Assembly (NCBI GenBank): GCA_958510825.1 | Contig: OY294052.1 | Span: 2,811,816-2,875,815, forward strand | Direction of reading: 5' to 3' | Length of the DNA stretch: 64,000 bases | Origin: Brachypterus glaber | Lineage: Eukaryota > Arthropoda > Insecta > Coleoptera > Kateretidae | Shown: positions 33,303-44,211 of the stretch, piece by piece | Layout: each line of letters opens with the position of its first letter | Position numbering within the stretch: the first letter of the stretch is position 1 | Made by a program: the position numbers and the translations under genes | Notes under the pieces: generated by a model | What the model saw: only the letters and a program-made list of their open reading frames with translations | Told to the model about the DNA's origin: nothing | The model's database searches: none

Positions 33303-33647
33303 ATATTGATGCTTTTTTAAAAAGTTCATTGCCTACGAATAAAATTATTATATTAAGAAAATTTCATTAATAAAATAAATTTAACATTATTATAATAAAT
33401 TTTAAGCATTAATATAACAAAACCTCTTTTTATTCGCTTGTATTTCAAAATGACATTTCAAAATGACATGTTTTGGTTAAAAATGTTAAGTTAAAAGTGA
33501 CACTTTTGTTAAGAATTTGTCTTTTGTTTTACTTTTGCGGTCCCTCATGGAAAATTCATAGATAACTAGACAAAATCAAATTAAGACTAATTTTACTTAT
33601 TATCTTTACCTTTGTTAAAAATGTGTTCACAAGCGAGTAAAAAAAAT
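33303..33647. other. No feature recognised
   Basis: AT-rich spacer. Confidence 0.5.
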
Positions 33648-33727
33648 AGCGTATGATACACGGACAAGAAATAATGTTTCTCGCATGCGGAGACCGAGAT
33701 ATATTTCTCGTCCGTGTATCAAACGCT
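33648..33727. repeat. 80-bp fold-back repeat
   Basis: The left arm AGCGTATGATACACGGACAA is mirrored at the right end (TTGTCC-like to TCAAACGCT) with few mismatches. The centre contains CGCATGCG. Possibly a very small MITE; only one copy seen. Confidence 0.55.
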
Positions 33728-33808
33728 TGGTTCATAATATACTGTTTTTAAATAGAAAAGTTTCACTTTATTTGCCATTTAAAACGTGAATTAAGTATAA
33801 GTATAATA

Positions 33809-34212
33809 CACTGAAATGACGTTCTTGGCTCAAAGTAGTCAACACTCTTGGCAGTTATTCTTTTAGCTTAAAAGATGTGTATCTTCAAACAAAAGTATTT
33901 ATCTTGTCCCAAGAAAAGTGTCGCTATGAAATATTTTTAAAACTCTTTTGTACATGGCGCATTTGAGACAAAAACCATTTATCTTGTTTTTAAGGTTGTT
34001 AAAAATTAAATTATTTTAAATACTTTGGCCCAAGAATGTTTCTTTTGAGGCAATACCACTTGCATTTCACACAAGATCAAAGAAGTTTTAGTTAAAGAAT
34101 CAGAAAGATCTTGGCAAGTGAATTATATTTTCATGTTAAGAGAAGGCGAAGAGTGCGAAGCATTTGGCCTAATTTCATATGCCATTCCCGCAAAGGATGC
34201 CTTTTTTCAGTG
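33809..34212 (+). mobile_element. TA-flanked MITE G, copy 3
   Basis: CACTGAAATGACGTTCTTGG to TTTTTTCAGTG with TA on both sides. Its neighbour at 34251-34673 is the same element inverted. Confidence 0.82.
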
Positions 34213-34250
34213 TAGTAATAATATTAAAAGGGTTCTTAACTTTCTTGATA

Positions 34251-34673
34251 CACTGAAAAAAAGAATCCTTTGCGGTAATGGCATATGAAATTAGGCCAAA
34301 TGCTTCGCACTCTTGAATACGTCCAACAGCGCCTTCTCTTAACATGAAAATATAATTTACTTGCCAAGTTATTTCTGATTCTTTAACTTAAAATTCTTTG
34401 ATCTTGTGTGAAATGCAAGTGTTCTTGTCTCAAAAGAAAAATTCTTGGGCCAAAGTATTTAAAATTATTTAATTTTTAACAATCTTAAAACAAGATAAAT
34501 GGTTTTTGCCTCAAATGCGCCAGGTCTAAGAGAATTTTAAAAATATTTCAAAAGCGACATTTTTCTGGGGACAAGATAAATACTTTTGTTTGAAGATACA
34601 CATCTTTTAAGCTAAAAGAATAACTGCCAAGAGTGTTGACTACTTTGAGCCAAGAACGTCATTTTTTTCAGTG
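34251..34673 (-). mobile_element. TA-flanked MITE G, copy 4
   Basis: Inverted relative to copy 3 and separated from it by 38 bp. The pair forms an inverted repeat with arms of about 0.4 kb. Confidence 0.82.
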
Positions 34674-35050
34674 TAGAAATGAATAAATTAATTGGGTAAC
34701 TTTATAGAGTTACAGACCTATTTTAAGTTCAGAATTTAAAATGTTTTCTCTAAAAGAATAAACATTTTTGAAAATTCCTATTGAAATTAAATAGGGTGAA
34801 CGTTCAAAAGGCACAAGAATCAACTGTAATAAATTTCAAAGAGAATAGATAGCAAACAAAATAAAAGGTGTTTTTAAATTTAAATAGAATTTGCTGTTAA
34901 AGGTCTCACGCGGGCATAAATTCTATTATACTCTTAGCTGCTATACGTACAGAAGAATTGGAATTTAAATGTTTACAGTTCCTAATCATTTATAAACTTG
35001 TAATAGCAATATTGACGAACCTTTTAATTTTAAGGGTCATTTTGAATTAA
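34674..35050. other. No feature recognised
   Basis: AT-rich spacer. Confidence 0.5.
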
Positions 35051-35764
35051 AACTAGATGAAACGTTGCAAGCACCCTGTCAAAACATCGGCACTATAGTA
35101 CACTAGAGCCATCTAGTTTGCAAATTTCAAACTAGGTGTTTTGTTTGATTTTAAATTCTGTATCTTTAAAACATTATTTTCTAGCAAAAAACTGTATATA
35201 ACATTTTTTATAGGCCTTAAAAAGAGCTTTTATTTAAAATATAATTTTTTGAAATCGGGTTAAATATGTGAGATATGCTAAAAAAACCTTTTACTGCTTT
35301 AAACGCCAATATCTCGAAAACAATGCGTTTTAGGAAAACGAGGTTTATAACATTTTTTTGACCAATTTAAAATTATCTTTTATAACACTTATGTGTTAAA
35401 TTAACCAAATACAATAATAATTGCCTTAATTGTAAACAAAAAACGCTAAAAATAGGAGTTTTACCCTATTTTTACCCCCTTACCCCCAATCGTTTACCCC
35501 CAAAATCTAATCAGCTCTTCGGAATACGATAAAAAACAATATGCAAAAAACCGCAAGTCGATATCTCATGTAGAAATGGATTTAAAGAGTTTACACCCAG
35601 ACAGACAGACAGACAGACAGACGGACGCAAAATTTTTTTTTAACTGATTTCGACTCAGAATGGTCTAAAACGTCGAGAAATGTGAAAAAAAGTGGTCAAA
35701 GATTTTGAATTTTCGGCGAAGATTTTAATACATCGGCACTCTTAGTAGCACTAAGTGCCGATGT
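35051..35764 (+). mobile_element. DINE-1-like repeat, copy C
   Basis: Plus-orientation copy of the A/B family. 5' end AACTAGATGAAACGTTGCAA, sub-terminal ACATCGGCACT, about five GACA units near 35598-35620, 3' hairpin at 35730-35764. Six bases later another MITE starts. Confidence 0.72.
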
Positions 35765-35770
35765 AAAAAA

Positions 35771-35907
35771 ACTATAGTCCGATGTTAAAATCATTGAGAG
35801 CGATTTACCGTTGGCAGACTGCTTGTGATCACCATCCCCGCTCATCTCCGCACAAGCAATTTGCCCACCGTTGCACCTTTGCAATGATTTTGACATCAGA
35901 CTATACT
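35771..35907. mobile_element. Short MITE W with GC-rich centre
   Basis: The inverted ends ACTATAGTCCGATGTTAAAA and its complement near AATGATTTTGACATCAGAC enclose a GC-richer core (about 35795-35875). Single copy in the window. A minus-strand frame across it is not supported. Confidence 0.6.
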
Positions 35908-35931
35908 AAGTTTTTCTTGTAAAAAATTAAA

Positions 35932-36040
35932 ATATGTATGTATGAGTGAGTTAGATCCGGTTCTGATTGGTTAAAATGTAATTATTGGCATTTGTACGGA
36001 TTTTTTTGATCCGAAAATTCTCGGTTACTTTTTAATATAT
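35932..36040 (+). repeat. Repeat T, copy 2
   Basis: GAGTGAGTTAGATCCGGTTC and CTGATTGGTTAAAATG match 24560-24730. Confidence 0.55.
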
Positions 36041-36130
36041 TATACCGGGTGTTTCAGGAAGGTGGTTCACCCCCCTTAATTTTTTTACTTTTTTATGTAG
36101 GATCGTGAAATTTGCAGGGGCCATATTATA

Positions 36131-36817
36131 CCGGGTGTTTTTTTAACCTGAAACCTTTAAATATCTCGAATACTATGCATTTTAGAGAACAAAAAAATAT
36201 CGGACAAAATTTGTTTATTTTAATGGAGGAAGAAACAAAATGACGTAAAAAGTACAAACATATATTTTTTTTACTGTTATTTAATTCCCCTCAAAAAACA
36301 TACCATATCATTGCGAAAGGTATGTTTCTTGAGGTTCTGTTGAAAATGGGAGCTAAAATAGGCTGAAGGACCTCGGTCAATGGCCATTTTGTAACGTTGT
36401 TATAAATAAACGACTTTAAATTAAATGGGAGATAACTCTCAAATTCCGACCTCAGATTCGGATTCAGCGGCTCAAAATACATAGGAATTGACTAGTCAAG
36501 TCCGTCGGAGATGCAACTTTTTTATTTTTGTGTGGCTGTGTTATCTCTGCAACTAAAAGTCCGATCAAAAAAAGTTTTTTACAAAAGATTTTTATTTTTT
36601 TTGAGGGGAATTAAATAACAGTAAAAACAATATATGTTTGTACTTAAAAAAACAAAGTTGACCTTGAGATGACCTTGAAAACGTAAATATCCGTAAAAAA
36701 TAAATGCGCCATTTTGTTTCCACCATTAAAATAAACAAATTTTGTCCGACATTTTTTTTTTCTAAAATGCATAGTATTCGAGATATTTGAAAGTTTCAGG
36801 TTAAAAAAAACACCCGG
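36131..36817. mobile_element. Palindromic TIR element N (complete)
   Basis: 687 bp with ends CCGGGTGTTTTTTTAACCTG and its complement ending CACCCGG, flanked by TATA on both sides. Long inverted arms continue to AATTCCCCTCAAAAAA (about 36283-36297) and its mirror at about 36600-36614. The right arm is repeated at 1-189. A separate CCGGGTGTTTCAGG terminus occurs near 36050. No transposase. Confidence 0.75.
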
Positions 36818-36884
36818 TATAATTTAGGATTTTTTGACATGGTTAGACATTTTTTGGCATTTATTGTATAGGTTATCGAGAAAA

Positions 36885-36960
36885 AAACGCAATATACTAT
36901 CCACTGTAAAGTGTATACTATGGAATGAGAAGCATTTCATATCTTCACGGCTTTTTTGCT
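36885..36960 (-). repeat. 5' fragment of DINE-1-like family Q
   Basis: ATATACTATCCACTGTAAAG to TATCTTCACGGC resembles the right end of 5096-5992. Confidence 0.5.
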
Positions 36961-37774
36961 TATCGGAAGGCTGCCGAAAAGAAAACCGCAGAAAAAGGAC
37001 ATGTCGTATTAGTGATGCGCCATTTTTAAATTGTCGTTAATAAAAGAAACCCATAAAATTGCATTACGATAAATCCCTTGCTTCCGTCGTCCTTTTCGAT
37101 AAACACAATATTCAATTACTATAAAACAGAACTTTTATTCACGGAGAAAATATTTTTCTTTTCGGTCTTTACTTTTTTTGTTTTTTTTTTTATCGTGTTT
37201 GGATACCAAATTGTGGCGTTTGTTTTTATAATCTTGGCGAAGGCGAAAATTACACAGGCACACAAAAAAAAATGTGCGGAGCCAAAAAAGCGACCTATAT
37301 AGCATTGTAGTACTGATCCAGCATCTTACCAGTTTTTTTATTCGAGTTTAGATTTTAGTTTTAGGACAAAAAAAATATTTTTTTTAATAGCTCTTATGTT
37401 CAAAAAGATTTCCCCAGGTTTTGGCTGAAAAAAAAGTTTACAAAAGTTATTAACAATGAAAGTTTAATGTTACCAAATAAAAAAAATTAAAATATTTTTT
37501 TAAATACACTGCCGCACATTAAATTCCGGACACCTAAAAAATTGACATTTTTTAAATTCAAATATTTCGAAAACTAATTAATTTTGAAGCTTAAACATTC
37601 TCTACTTTTGTTTGTTTTAAGAATGATTAATTTTTTTTTTTCGTATTAACAGCCACAAATAATGTACAACTATGTTTCTTACCCCATCTTCTAGGACTTG
37701 CATGGTACGCCACTGCAACTGTTTATCAAATTATTAAAGTCTTTCGACTATTTTTTTGTGTGCCTGTGTTATGA
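36961..37774. other. No gene recognised
   Basis: A string ACTGCCGCACATTAAATTCC near 37508 looks like the end of a Tc1/mariner-type element but has no partner terminus. Short frames only. Confidence 0.4.
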
Positions 37775-37891
37775 GCGATGCAAATACTAAAAAAATAAAC
37801 CATTTGGTTCAAATCCATATTCTTTTGATGTATTTGAACCATATATCAAAATCAAATAGATTTGAGCCAAATGTTTTATTTTTTCAGTGTA
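37775..37891. repeat. Small fold-back with CACTGAAAAAATAAA terminus
   Basis: The right end reads CACTGAAAAAATAAAACATT on the minus strand. The left arm ACCATTTGGTTCAAATCC mirrors it with several mismatches. Confidence 0.5.
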
Positions 37892-38118
37892 CTAAAAAGT
37901 ACAAAAAAAATAGTTTATATACCTCGGCTAAAATAAAATATTTTCCACCTCAGTATGTTTGATAATACCTACTAGAGTTAAATTCCTTTTCGTGTTAAAA
38001 TAATTAAAAAAATACTTAAAAGTTATTTTAAGACTTTAAGATTTTTTTATTCGATAAAATGATCGTGTCTTATTTGCAAATTTTTAATAATAAATGGGTA
38101 TATAAATCTTTAAATTTG

Positions 38119-38123
38119 ACTAT
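38119..38123. repeat. Target-site duplication of the BEL element (left)
   Basis: ACTAT, repeated at 44440-44444. Five bases is typical of BEL/Pao. Confidence 0.88.
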
Positions 38124-38351
38124 TGTTGTTTAGTAAAATGATATATTAAATGGACTGCCTTTTTATTTTAATTTTTTTACAATTTTTTACAAAATAATGA
38201 AGTACTCAATCTGACTCCTGTCATAATTAATAACAAGTCATGTTTTTTTTGGTCATGGCGCTCTTTTTTTTAAAAAACCATTGCAAAAGAAAGCCGATCA
38301 ATTGAAATATTTCGAGTGAAAATAAAAATACAAAACAAGTATATCTGAACA
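38124..38351 (-). repeat. 3' LTR of the BEL element
   Basis: 228-bp direct repeat of 44212-44439 with TG...CA ends. Confidence 0.95.
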
Positions 38352-38366
38352 TATACCGCCCCCCTT
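38352..38366 (-). other. Polypurine tract of the BEL element
   Basis: On the minus strand AAGGGGGGCGGTATA abuts the 3' LTR; this is the plus-strand primer position. Confidence 0.75.
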
Positions 38367-38426
38367 GGAGTATTCCAACTATAATAACTAAAATATTAAG
38401 AAAACATTATCATACAATATGAAAAT

Positions 38427-41400
38427 TCATTGATTTTCGAAAAATAATGGACAAAGTCTTTTGATTGAACGTCTGTAAGTTCCACTGGAAGTTTTAACGT
38501 CTGCCACTCGCACTACGTTATCATTTCCCTTGTAAACTTCTGTTATACGTCCGACGTTCCATTTTAGAGGAGGACTGTTATCCTCAATCATAATAACTAA
38601 AGTTCCTGGTTGAGGAGAATGTTGGCCTTGAGCTTGCCATTTATTTCTCTGCTGCAAGTTATGCAAATATTCTCGGGACCATTGCTTCCAAAAATGCTGA
38701 TTTATTTGCACAAGTTGGTTATATCTGGTCAAACGATTAGGCACTTTCTCTAGTAAGTCAGGTTGAGGTAAGGAATTTAAGGAATCTCCAATTAAAAAAT
38801 GTCCTGGAGTGAGAAAATTTTGGTCGTCGGGATCTTGAGTAAGAGGGGTAAGAGGACGAGAGTTTAAGGCCGCCTCTACCTGCGTCATTAGGGTATATAA
38901 TTCCTCATACGTAAGTATGGTTAAGCCAATTACCCTTTTAATATGTAATTTGGAGGACTTTACGGCAGCCTCCCACAATCCACCGAAATGTGGCGATCTC
39001 GGGGGTATTGTTTTCCACATTATGTTTTCATTTGCCAAATATCCTGATATTTTGGTTTCAGACCCTTTTAAAAAATCTGATATTTCATTTAACAAATTCT
39101 TTGCGCCTATAAAATTTGTACCATTATCAGTAAAAATAGTATGGCATCTCCCACGCCTTGAAATGAACCTCTTCAAGCCATTCAAAAAAATGTCGGTACT
39201 AAGATCACTCAACAATTCAATATGAACGGCTTTGGTAATAAAGCACACAAAGATACACATATAAGATTTTACAATTCTTTGACCCCTTAATCTACATATT
39301 AAAATATCGTAAGGTCCGGCCAAATCTATTCCGCAATATGTAAAAGGTCGCGATGGGTTGACTCGCTCAGGAGGTAAGTTACCCATTATGTGCTCATAAG
39401 GAACGGGGTTCACTTTATTACACTTCACGCAAGTTTTCAAAATATTTTTAACCTCATTTCTCCCAGAAATGGGCCAATACCTTTGCCGAATCGCAGCCAA
39501 AAGTAAATTTGGACCAGCATGCAAATTTCGTACATGTTCATAATTTACTAGGAGTTTAGTCAAATTATGTTTTTTAGGTAGGATAATGGGATGTTTAAAA
39601 CTATAAGCAATATGAGCGTTTTTTAACCTTCCCCCCACCCTTAGAAGTCCATCTATATCTATAAATGGGTTAAGATACTTTAAAGTATCACGGGGATGAA
39701 TACCCCTTTCCTTCTTTAAAGCCGTAATTTCTTCGCTAAATTGATTTTTTTGCGCTATTTTTATCAACACATTCAATGCACTATTTAACTCATCAACTGT
39801 TAAAATTCCTATTAGTCTTTCACTTTCTTCCTTTAAACAATTATTCTTGAAACGAAGGATATATGCTGTCACTCTGTTAAGCCGCACAAAACTAGAAAAT
39901 TTATTAAATATTTCTTCTTCTTCTGTGATAACCTTAAAAACTTGCGTCTTCATTTCCGGTAATTCCACAACAGGTTCCAATTCAGAGTTTGACCAAAATT
40001 GCTCTTGCCTTGATAGCCAAGATGGTCCTTTCCACCAGAGATCTTCCTCAATCAATTTCCTAGGAGCCATCCCCCTTGAAATAATATCCGCCGGGTTTTC
40101 TTTTCCTAAAATATGTCTCCAACTACCCACATTTGTCAAATTCTGTATCTCTACAATTCTATTGGAAACAAAAGTTTTAAATTTGTTACAATCTCCCTTG
40201 ATCCACCCTAAAACAATGGTTGAATCTGTGTAAAAAACAACTTTATCAAAACTAATATTTATTTTGTCAATAATTTTAGAAGCTAATCGACTTAAAATGA
40301 GAGCAGCACATAGCTCTAATCTGGGAATCGTCAATTTCTTTAAAGGCGCCACCCTAGATTTTCCGCATAAAAGTTTGCATAGTATTTCTCCATTTTTATC
40401 CACGCTACGTATATATGCGCATGCGCCATAAGCAAGCTCCGACGCATCGCTAAAACAATGAAGTTGAATGTCCGTTGCATTTTCTATGATAACTCGTCGA
40501 TCAATATTAATCATATTTAAGTCTGAAATTTGTTCCATGTATTCAACCCAATCCCTTTTCAAATCTTCTGGTATTTCCGCGTCCCAATCCAACTGAAGCT
40601 TCCATAACGTTTGCATAACAAGCTTTGCCTTAATTATGCAAGGTCCCACAAGTGATAAAGGATCAAAAATCTGGGCAATACAAGATAATATAGACCTTTT
40701 GTTTATTTCATTATGTTTGGTTATATTTATTGAATATTGTAAAGTGTCAAGCTTAGAGTTCCATATTAGCCCTAACGTTTTTGAAGTTTCATTCTCAGAT
40801 ATAAAATGATTGGTATTTGGTTCTTCTCTTTCAAGTATTTCTTGACTATTGGATAACCACTTTCGAAGATGAAACCCATATGGTTCCAGTATATGTAACA
40901 TATCTTGCATAAGCTGTTTTGCCTTTTCTTTACTACTTGATCCAGTAAGACAATCATCAACATAGAAATCTTCCAATATTACCCTCGCTGCTTCAGGAAG
41001 CTCTTTCTCATTTTCATGCGCTGCCTGCTGGAGCGATCGTATCGCTAAAAATGATGCCGAGGAAGTTCCATATGTGACAGTGTTTAAACGATATATCTCT
41101 ATTTCATCTCCGAATTTCCACAAAATTCTTTGTAAATCGCGGTCTTCCACATGGACATTTACCATGCGGTACATTTTTGCCACATCAGATGTCAGCACAT
41201 AAAAATGTTTTCTAAAACGAATTAATATGGAAAATAGGTCATCTTGCAAAATAGGTCCGACCTTAAGTTTGTCATTTAAACTGACCCCAGTACTAGATAG
41301 CTGGCTTCCATTAAAAACCACTCGCAACTTTGTCGTCGAACTTTCTTCTTTGTATACTCCATGATGAGGTAAATAGAAAATTGTTTTATTCACGTTGTCA

Positions 41401-43562
41401 ATATTGTCAGTAGTCACTTTACTCATGTGTCCCATATTTTTGTATTCGCTCATGAATTCCTGATATTTTTCCTTAAAATTTGGATTTTTATCTAGCCTTT
41501 TTTCCAGACTTTTAAATTGTTTTAATGCCATATTATATGAATCCCCAATCTCGTCAACATTTTCACGTTTAGGCAACTTCACAACAAATTTGCCATCTTT
41601 GTCTCTTACCGTGTTTTTTATATAATGCTGTTCACATTCATTTTCTTCGCGGGTTAAACTTTTTACTTGTGTCTCATTCTCTTCCAAAGCCCAGAATTTT
41701 TCCAGCTGATCATGAATATTCATAATAGACAAATTGCAGGAAACAACACTATTTTTTCTAGTGTCCCCAATGGTACCAGATACAAGCCACCCAAGCTTGG
41801 TTTCTTGCAAAACTGGTTGACCCTTAGTTTTAATTTGTCCCTTACCCAAAAGATGCCAAAATATATCAGCCCCTAACAGACCATCCACTTCACTTGATTC
41901 GTAAAATTTATCATCAGCTAGATTTATTCCCGGAGGTACACTAAATAAGTTTTTATCAAAAGTAAACATAGGAAGACGATTTGTAATAGAATCGATCACT
42001 AAAAAACTTAACTTCTCACTAAAACTATTAAATCTAGATTTTATTTGAGCCTCTGTAAAATATTTCACACCTGATGTAAAATTTCCAACTCCTGTGATAG
42101 ACACTTGCACATCACGATATTTTAGACCTAATTTATCGCAAAATTCCTTTCTTAAAAAATGGCTCTGGGCCCCATTATCGACCAATACCCTACATTCATG
42201 ATTTATTCCTTTAGAATCTTCTATTAAAACTATAGCAGTAGACAATAACACAGAATTTGTATAAGCTTGTGTATGATTAACAACCGATGCACATAGTTTT
42301 TGATCACCCTGTATAATCCCAGAAGCCTGCTTCGTGTCACCTTCAGTCTTATTGTTTACTACAAAATTGGTTGAACCACTTGAAGCAACATCTTCATGTA
42401 ATAAACTATTGTGTTTTCTTTTACAATACTTACATGGCCCCAAAAAACATTTATTTGCCATGTGACCTGGTCGCAAACAATTAAAACACAATTTAAGATC
42501 TTGTACCAAGCTCCTTTTTTCAGGATTACCCAATTTTTGAAATGTAACGCATTGATGCAAATAATGGTCCTGCTTACAAGCACCACAAATATTTTTATTA
42601 CGGTCACACTCTACTAAAAAAGATTTACTTACGGGAGGAAAATGCGGTTTGCCCCTTTGTACGGTATGACCTCCAGAATCGCGGTACGCGTTTTCTTTTG
42701 GATTATTTTGATTTAAACCTAAAGTTTCAAGTAACTGACATCGCTCATTTAAAAAATGAAATAAATCTTGTAATTTAGGATTTTTGTTTGGCAAAGAGAA
42801 TTTTTCCCACTCGCGTTTAGTATTTGTATCCAATTTGCTCGCAATTAAAAATATTAATAAGGTATCCCAATCATCCGTTTTTTCTCCTAACGCCTTTAAT
42901 GACCTTATATTTTTTTTAGTCTCGTCTATAAGCTTTCTTAATTCATTTACCGATTCTTTAAAAATATTTTTCATTTCAAAAATTGCCTTGACGTGTTTAT
43001 GTGTAATAAGTTTTTTATTTTCGTACCTCTCCTTAAGCAAGTCCCAACATATTTTATAATTGTCATCACTGACCTCAATTGACCTTAGAACCTCTATAGC
43101 ATCTCCTTTCATACACGATTTTAAGTATATTAATTTTTGAGTGTCACTAAGTGAAATATCAGAGTCTATCAGTGATTTAAAAGTGTCTGAAAAAGTAACC
43201 CAGTGCTCAAAAGAACCATAAAAATGTGGTAAATCAATGATAGGTAATTTGACATTATTTCGAACGGCTGAAGAGGGCTGAGTTTCCCCGCCACCCCCTA
43301 TAATCCTTGAAGCTAAACCAATTCCCTGATAATAATCATTTTCAAAAGAAATCCTATATTCATCGTTTAAATCAGTTGGCTCTTTTGATTCTATTTCGCT
43401 TTGAATGTTGTCAAACTTATCCCAAAGCTCGCCACATTTTAGCACCCTTTCAGGTAACTCTGTTTCTTTTTGTTTATCAATATTTTTTACAAAATTTAAA
43501 AATCTAGTTAACTGCGATCTAAGCACAGCCCTTTGACTCTTTAACCCTTCTAAATTAGCCAT
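38427..43562 (-). CDS. BEL/Pao Gag-Pol polyprotein (1711 aa)
   Basis: One ATG-started frame codes for the whole particle and enzyme set. Residues about 105-290 match the Pao-type Gag region (DUF1759). Zinc-binding cluster: CX2CX3HX4C at 326-338, CCHC knuckle C359/C362/H367/C372, and C377/C380/H384/H389. Retropepsin-like protease at about 435-600 has DNG at 462-464 where DSG/DTG is usual. RT has D793 and YVDD 867-870, followed by a Pao-type region. RNase H has D1039, E1083, D1113, D1159. Integrase has H1343, H1348, C1378, C1381 and candidate DDE residues D1413, D1479, E1531. The C-terminus (about 1603-1706) fits DUF5641. Gag and Pol are fused without frameshift or stop, as in many BEL/Pao elements. 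No env. Confidence 0.95.
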   Translation of the reverse strand: MANLEGLKSQRAVLRSQLTRFLNFVKNIDKQKETELPERVLKCGELWDKFDNIQSEIESKEPTDLNDEYRISFENDYYQGIGLASRIIGGGGETQPSSAVRNNVKLPIIDLPHFYGSFEHWVTFSDTFKSLIDSDISLSDTQKLIYLKSCMKGDAIEVLRSIEVSDDNYKICWDLLKERYENKKLITHKHVKAIFEMKNIFKESVNELRKLIDETKKNIRSLKALGEKTDDWDTLLIFLIASKLDTNTKREWEKFSLPNKNPKLQDLFHFLNERCQLLETLGLNQNNPKENAYRDSGGHTVQRGKPHFPPVSKSFLVECDRNKNICGACKQDHYLHQCVTFQKLGNPEKRSLVQDLKLCFNCLRPGHMANKCFLGPCKYCKRKHNSLLHEDVASSGSTNFVVNNKTEGDTKQASGIIQGDQKLCASVVNHTQAYTNSVLLSTAIVLIEDSKGINHECRVLVDNGAQSHFLRKEFCDKLGLKYRDVQVSITGVGNFTSGVKYFTEAQIKSRFNSFSEKLSFLVIDSITNRLPMFTFDKNLFSVPPGINLADDKFYESSEVDGLLGADIFWHLLGKGQIKTKGQPVLQETKLGWLVSGTIGDTRKNSVVSCNLSIMNIHDQLEKFWALEENETQVKSLTREENECEQHYIKNTVRDKDGKFVVKLPKRENVDEIGDSYNMALKQFKSLEKRLDKNPNFKEKYQEFMSEYKNMGHMSKVTTDNIDNVNKTIFYLPHHGVYKEESSTTKLRVVFNGSQLSSTGVSLNDKLKVGPILQDDLFSILIRFRKHFYVLTSDVAKMYRMVNVHVEDRDLQRILWKFGDEIEIYRLNTVTYGTSSASFLAIRSLQQAAHENEKELPEAARVILEDFYVDDCLTGSSSKEKAKQLMQDMLHILEPYGFHLRKWLSNSQEILEREEPNTNHFISENETSKTLGLIWNSKLDTLQYSINITKHNEINKRSILSCIAQIFDPLSLVGPCIIKAKLVMQTLWKLQLDWDAEIPEDLKRDWVEYMEQISDLNMINIDRRVIIENATDIQLHCFSDASELAYGACAYIRSVDKNGEILCKLLCGKSRVAPLKKLTIPRLELCAALILSRLASKIIDKINISFDKVVFYTDSTIVLGWIKGDCNKFKTFVSNRIVEIQNLTNVGSWRHILGKENPADIISRGMAPRKLIEEDLWWKGPSWLSRQEQFWSNSELEPVVELPEMKTQVFKVITEEEEIFNKFSSFVRLNRVTAYILRFKNNCLKEESERLIGILTVDELNSALNVLIKIAQKNQFSEEITALKKERGIHPRDTLKYLNPFIDIDGLLRVGGRLKNAHIAYSFKHPIILPKKHNLTKLLVNYEHVRNLHAGPNLLLAAIRQRYWPISGRNEVKNILKTCVKCNKVNPVPYEHIMGNLPPERVNPSRPFTYCGIDLAGPYDILICRLRGQRIVKSYMCIFVCFITKAVHIELLSDLSTDIFLNGLKRFISRRGRCHTIFTDNGTNFIGAKNLLNEISDFLKGSETKISGYLANENIMWKTIPPRSPHFGGLWEAAVKSSKLHIKRVIGLTILTYEELYTLMTQVEAALNSRPLTPLTQDPDDQNFLTPGHFLIGDSLNSLPQPDLLEKVPNRLTRYNQLVQINQHFWKQWSREYLHNLQQRNKWQAQGQHSPQPGTLVIMIEDNSPPLKWNVGRITEVYKGNDNVVRVADVKTSSGTYRRSIKRLCPLFFENQ

Positions 43563-44191
43563 AATCGCAAAAAATCAAAATCCAAGCAATAAAAAATATT
43601 GAAAAAGCACCGCTATATTCTATCAAATATTTTATCTTTAGAACAAAAATACCCCAATGAGACAGGTAGTGCAAAAAATGAAAAGAAATAATGATAGGAT
43701 ATTGAGTCTTTGAAATAATGGAAAGATCTGACCTTTATTTATCGCTGGTGCAACCTGGTGCAGCTTAAATTCCTGAATCTCCCTGATTACGTTGTCTGTA
43801 CCACCTGGTGCAGCTTAAAATTCTTGAATCTCTCTGATTACGTTGTCTGGACACCTGGTGCCGCTTAAAATTCTTGAATCTCTCTGATTACGTTGTCTGA
43901 ACCACCTGCTGCAGCTTAAATGCACAGAAACGTTCGCGTCGTTCGCTGTAGATGCTTCTCACTGCCCGTATACGTGTAAAACTCGCTTATTTGCTTGCCA
44001 CTCACAAGAAGAATACGTCTCGAATTCGCTTCACACTAGTACCAGCTCTCATATAATGTTAAATCCCAATTTGTTTCGTTGTAATCTATTTTCTTTCACC
44101 AAGTTCTCACGATGTTTGTAAATTCACAGTTTTTCTCCCAAAATGACTGCACGAAGACGATTTCGTGGCCTTTTTCGTATAAATCCAAATC
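43563..44191 (-). other. BEL 5' leader with tandem repeats
   Basis: About 0.63 kb of untranslated leader between the primer-binding site and the ATG, unusually long next to 228-bp LTRs. It contains the 50-bp repeats at 43754-43920. Confidence 0.75.
43754..43920 (-). repeat. 50-bp tandem repeat in the BEL leader (about 3.3 units)
   Basis: Units start CCTGGTGCAGCTTAAA at 43754, 43804, 43854 and 43905 (last unit partial) and contain CTGATTACGTTGTCTG. A candidate promoter, packaging or insulator array. Confidence 0.88.
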
Positions 44192-44209
44192 CTGCTCGAA
44201 GATAGACCA
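44192..44209 (-). other. BEL primer-binding site
   Basis: On the minus strand TGGTCTATCTTCGAGCAG starts 2 nt after the 5' LTR. TGG complements a tRNA CCA end. It resembles the complement of a tRNA-Tyr end except for three extra bases, so the primer tRNA is not settled. Confidence 0.6.
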
Positions 44210-44211
44210 AA

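Noticed and set aside
35696..35896. 66-codon minus-strand frame
   Set aside because: It spans the junction of a DINE-1-like hairpin and a MITE; its content is TIR sequence.
43754..43920. CRISPR-like array
   Set aside because: The units are contiguous tandem repeats without unique spacers, in a eukaryotic retrotransposon leader.
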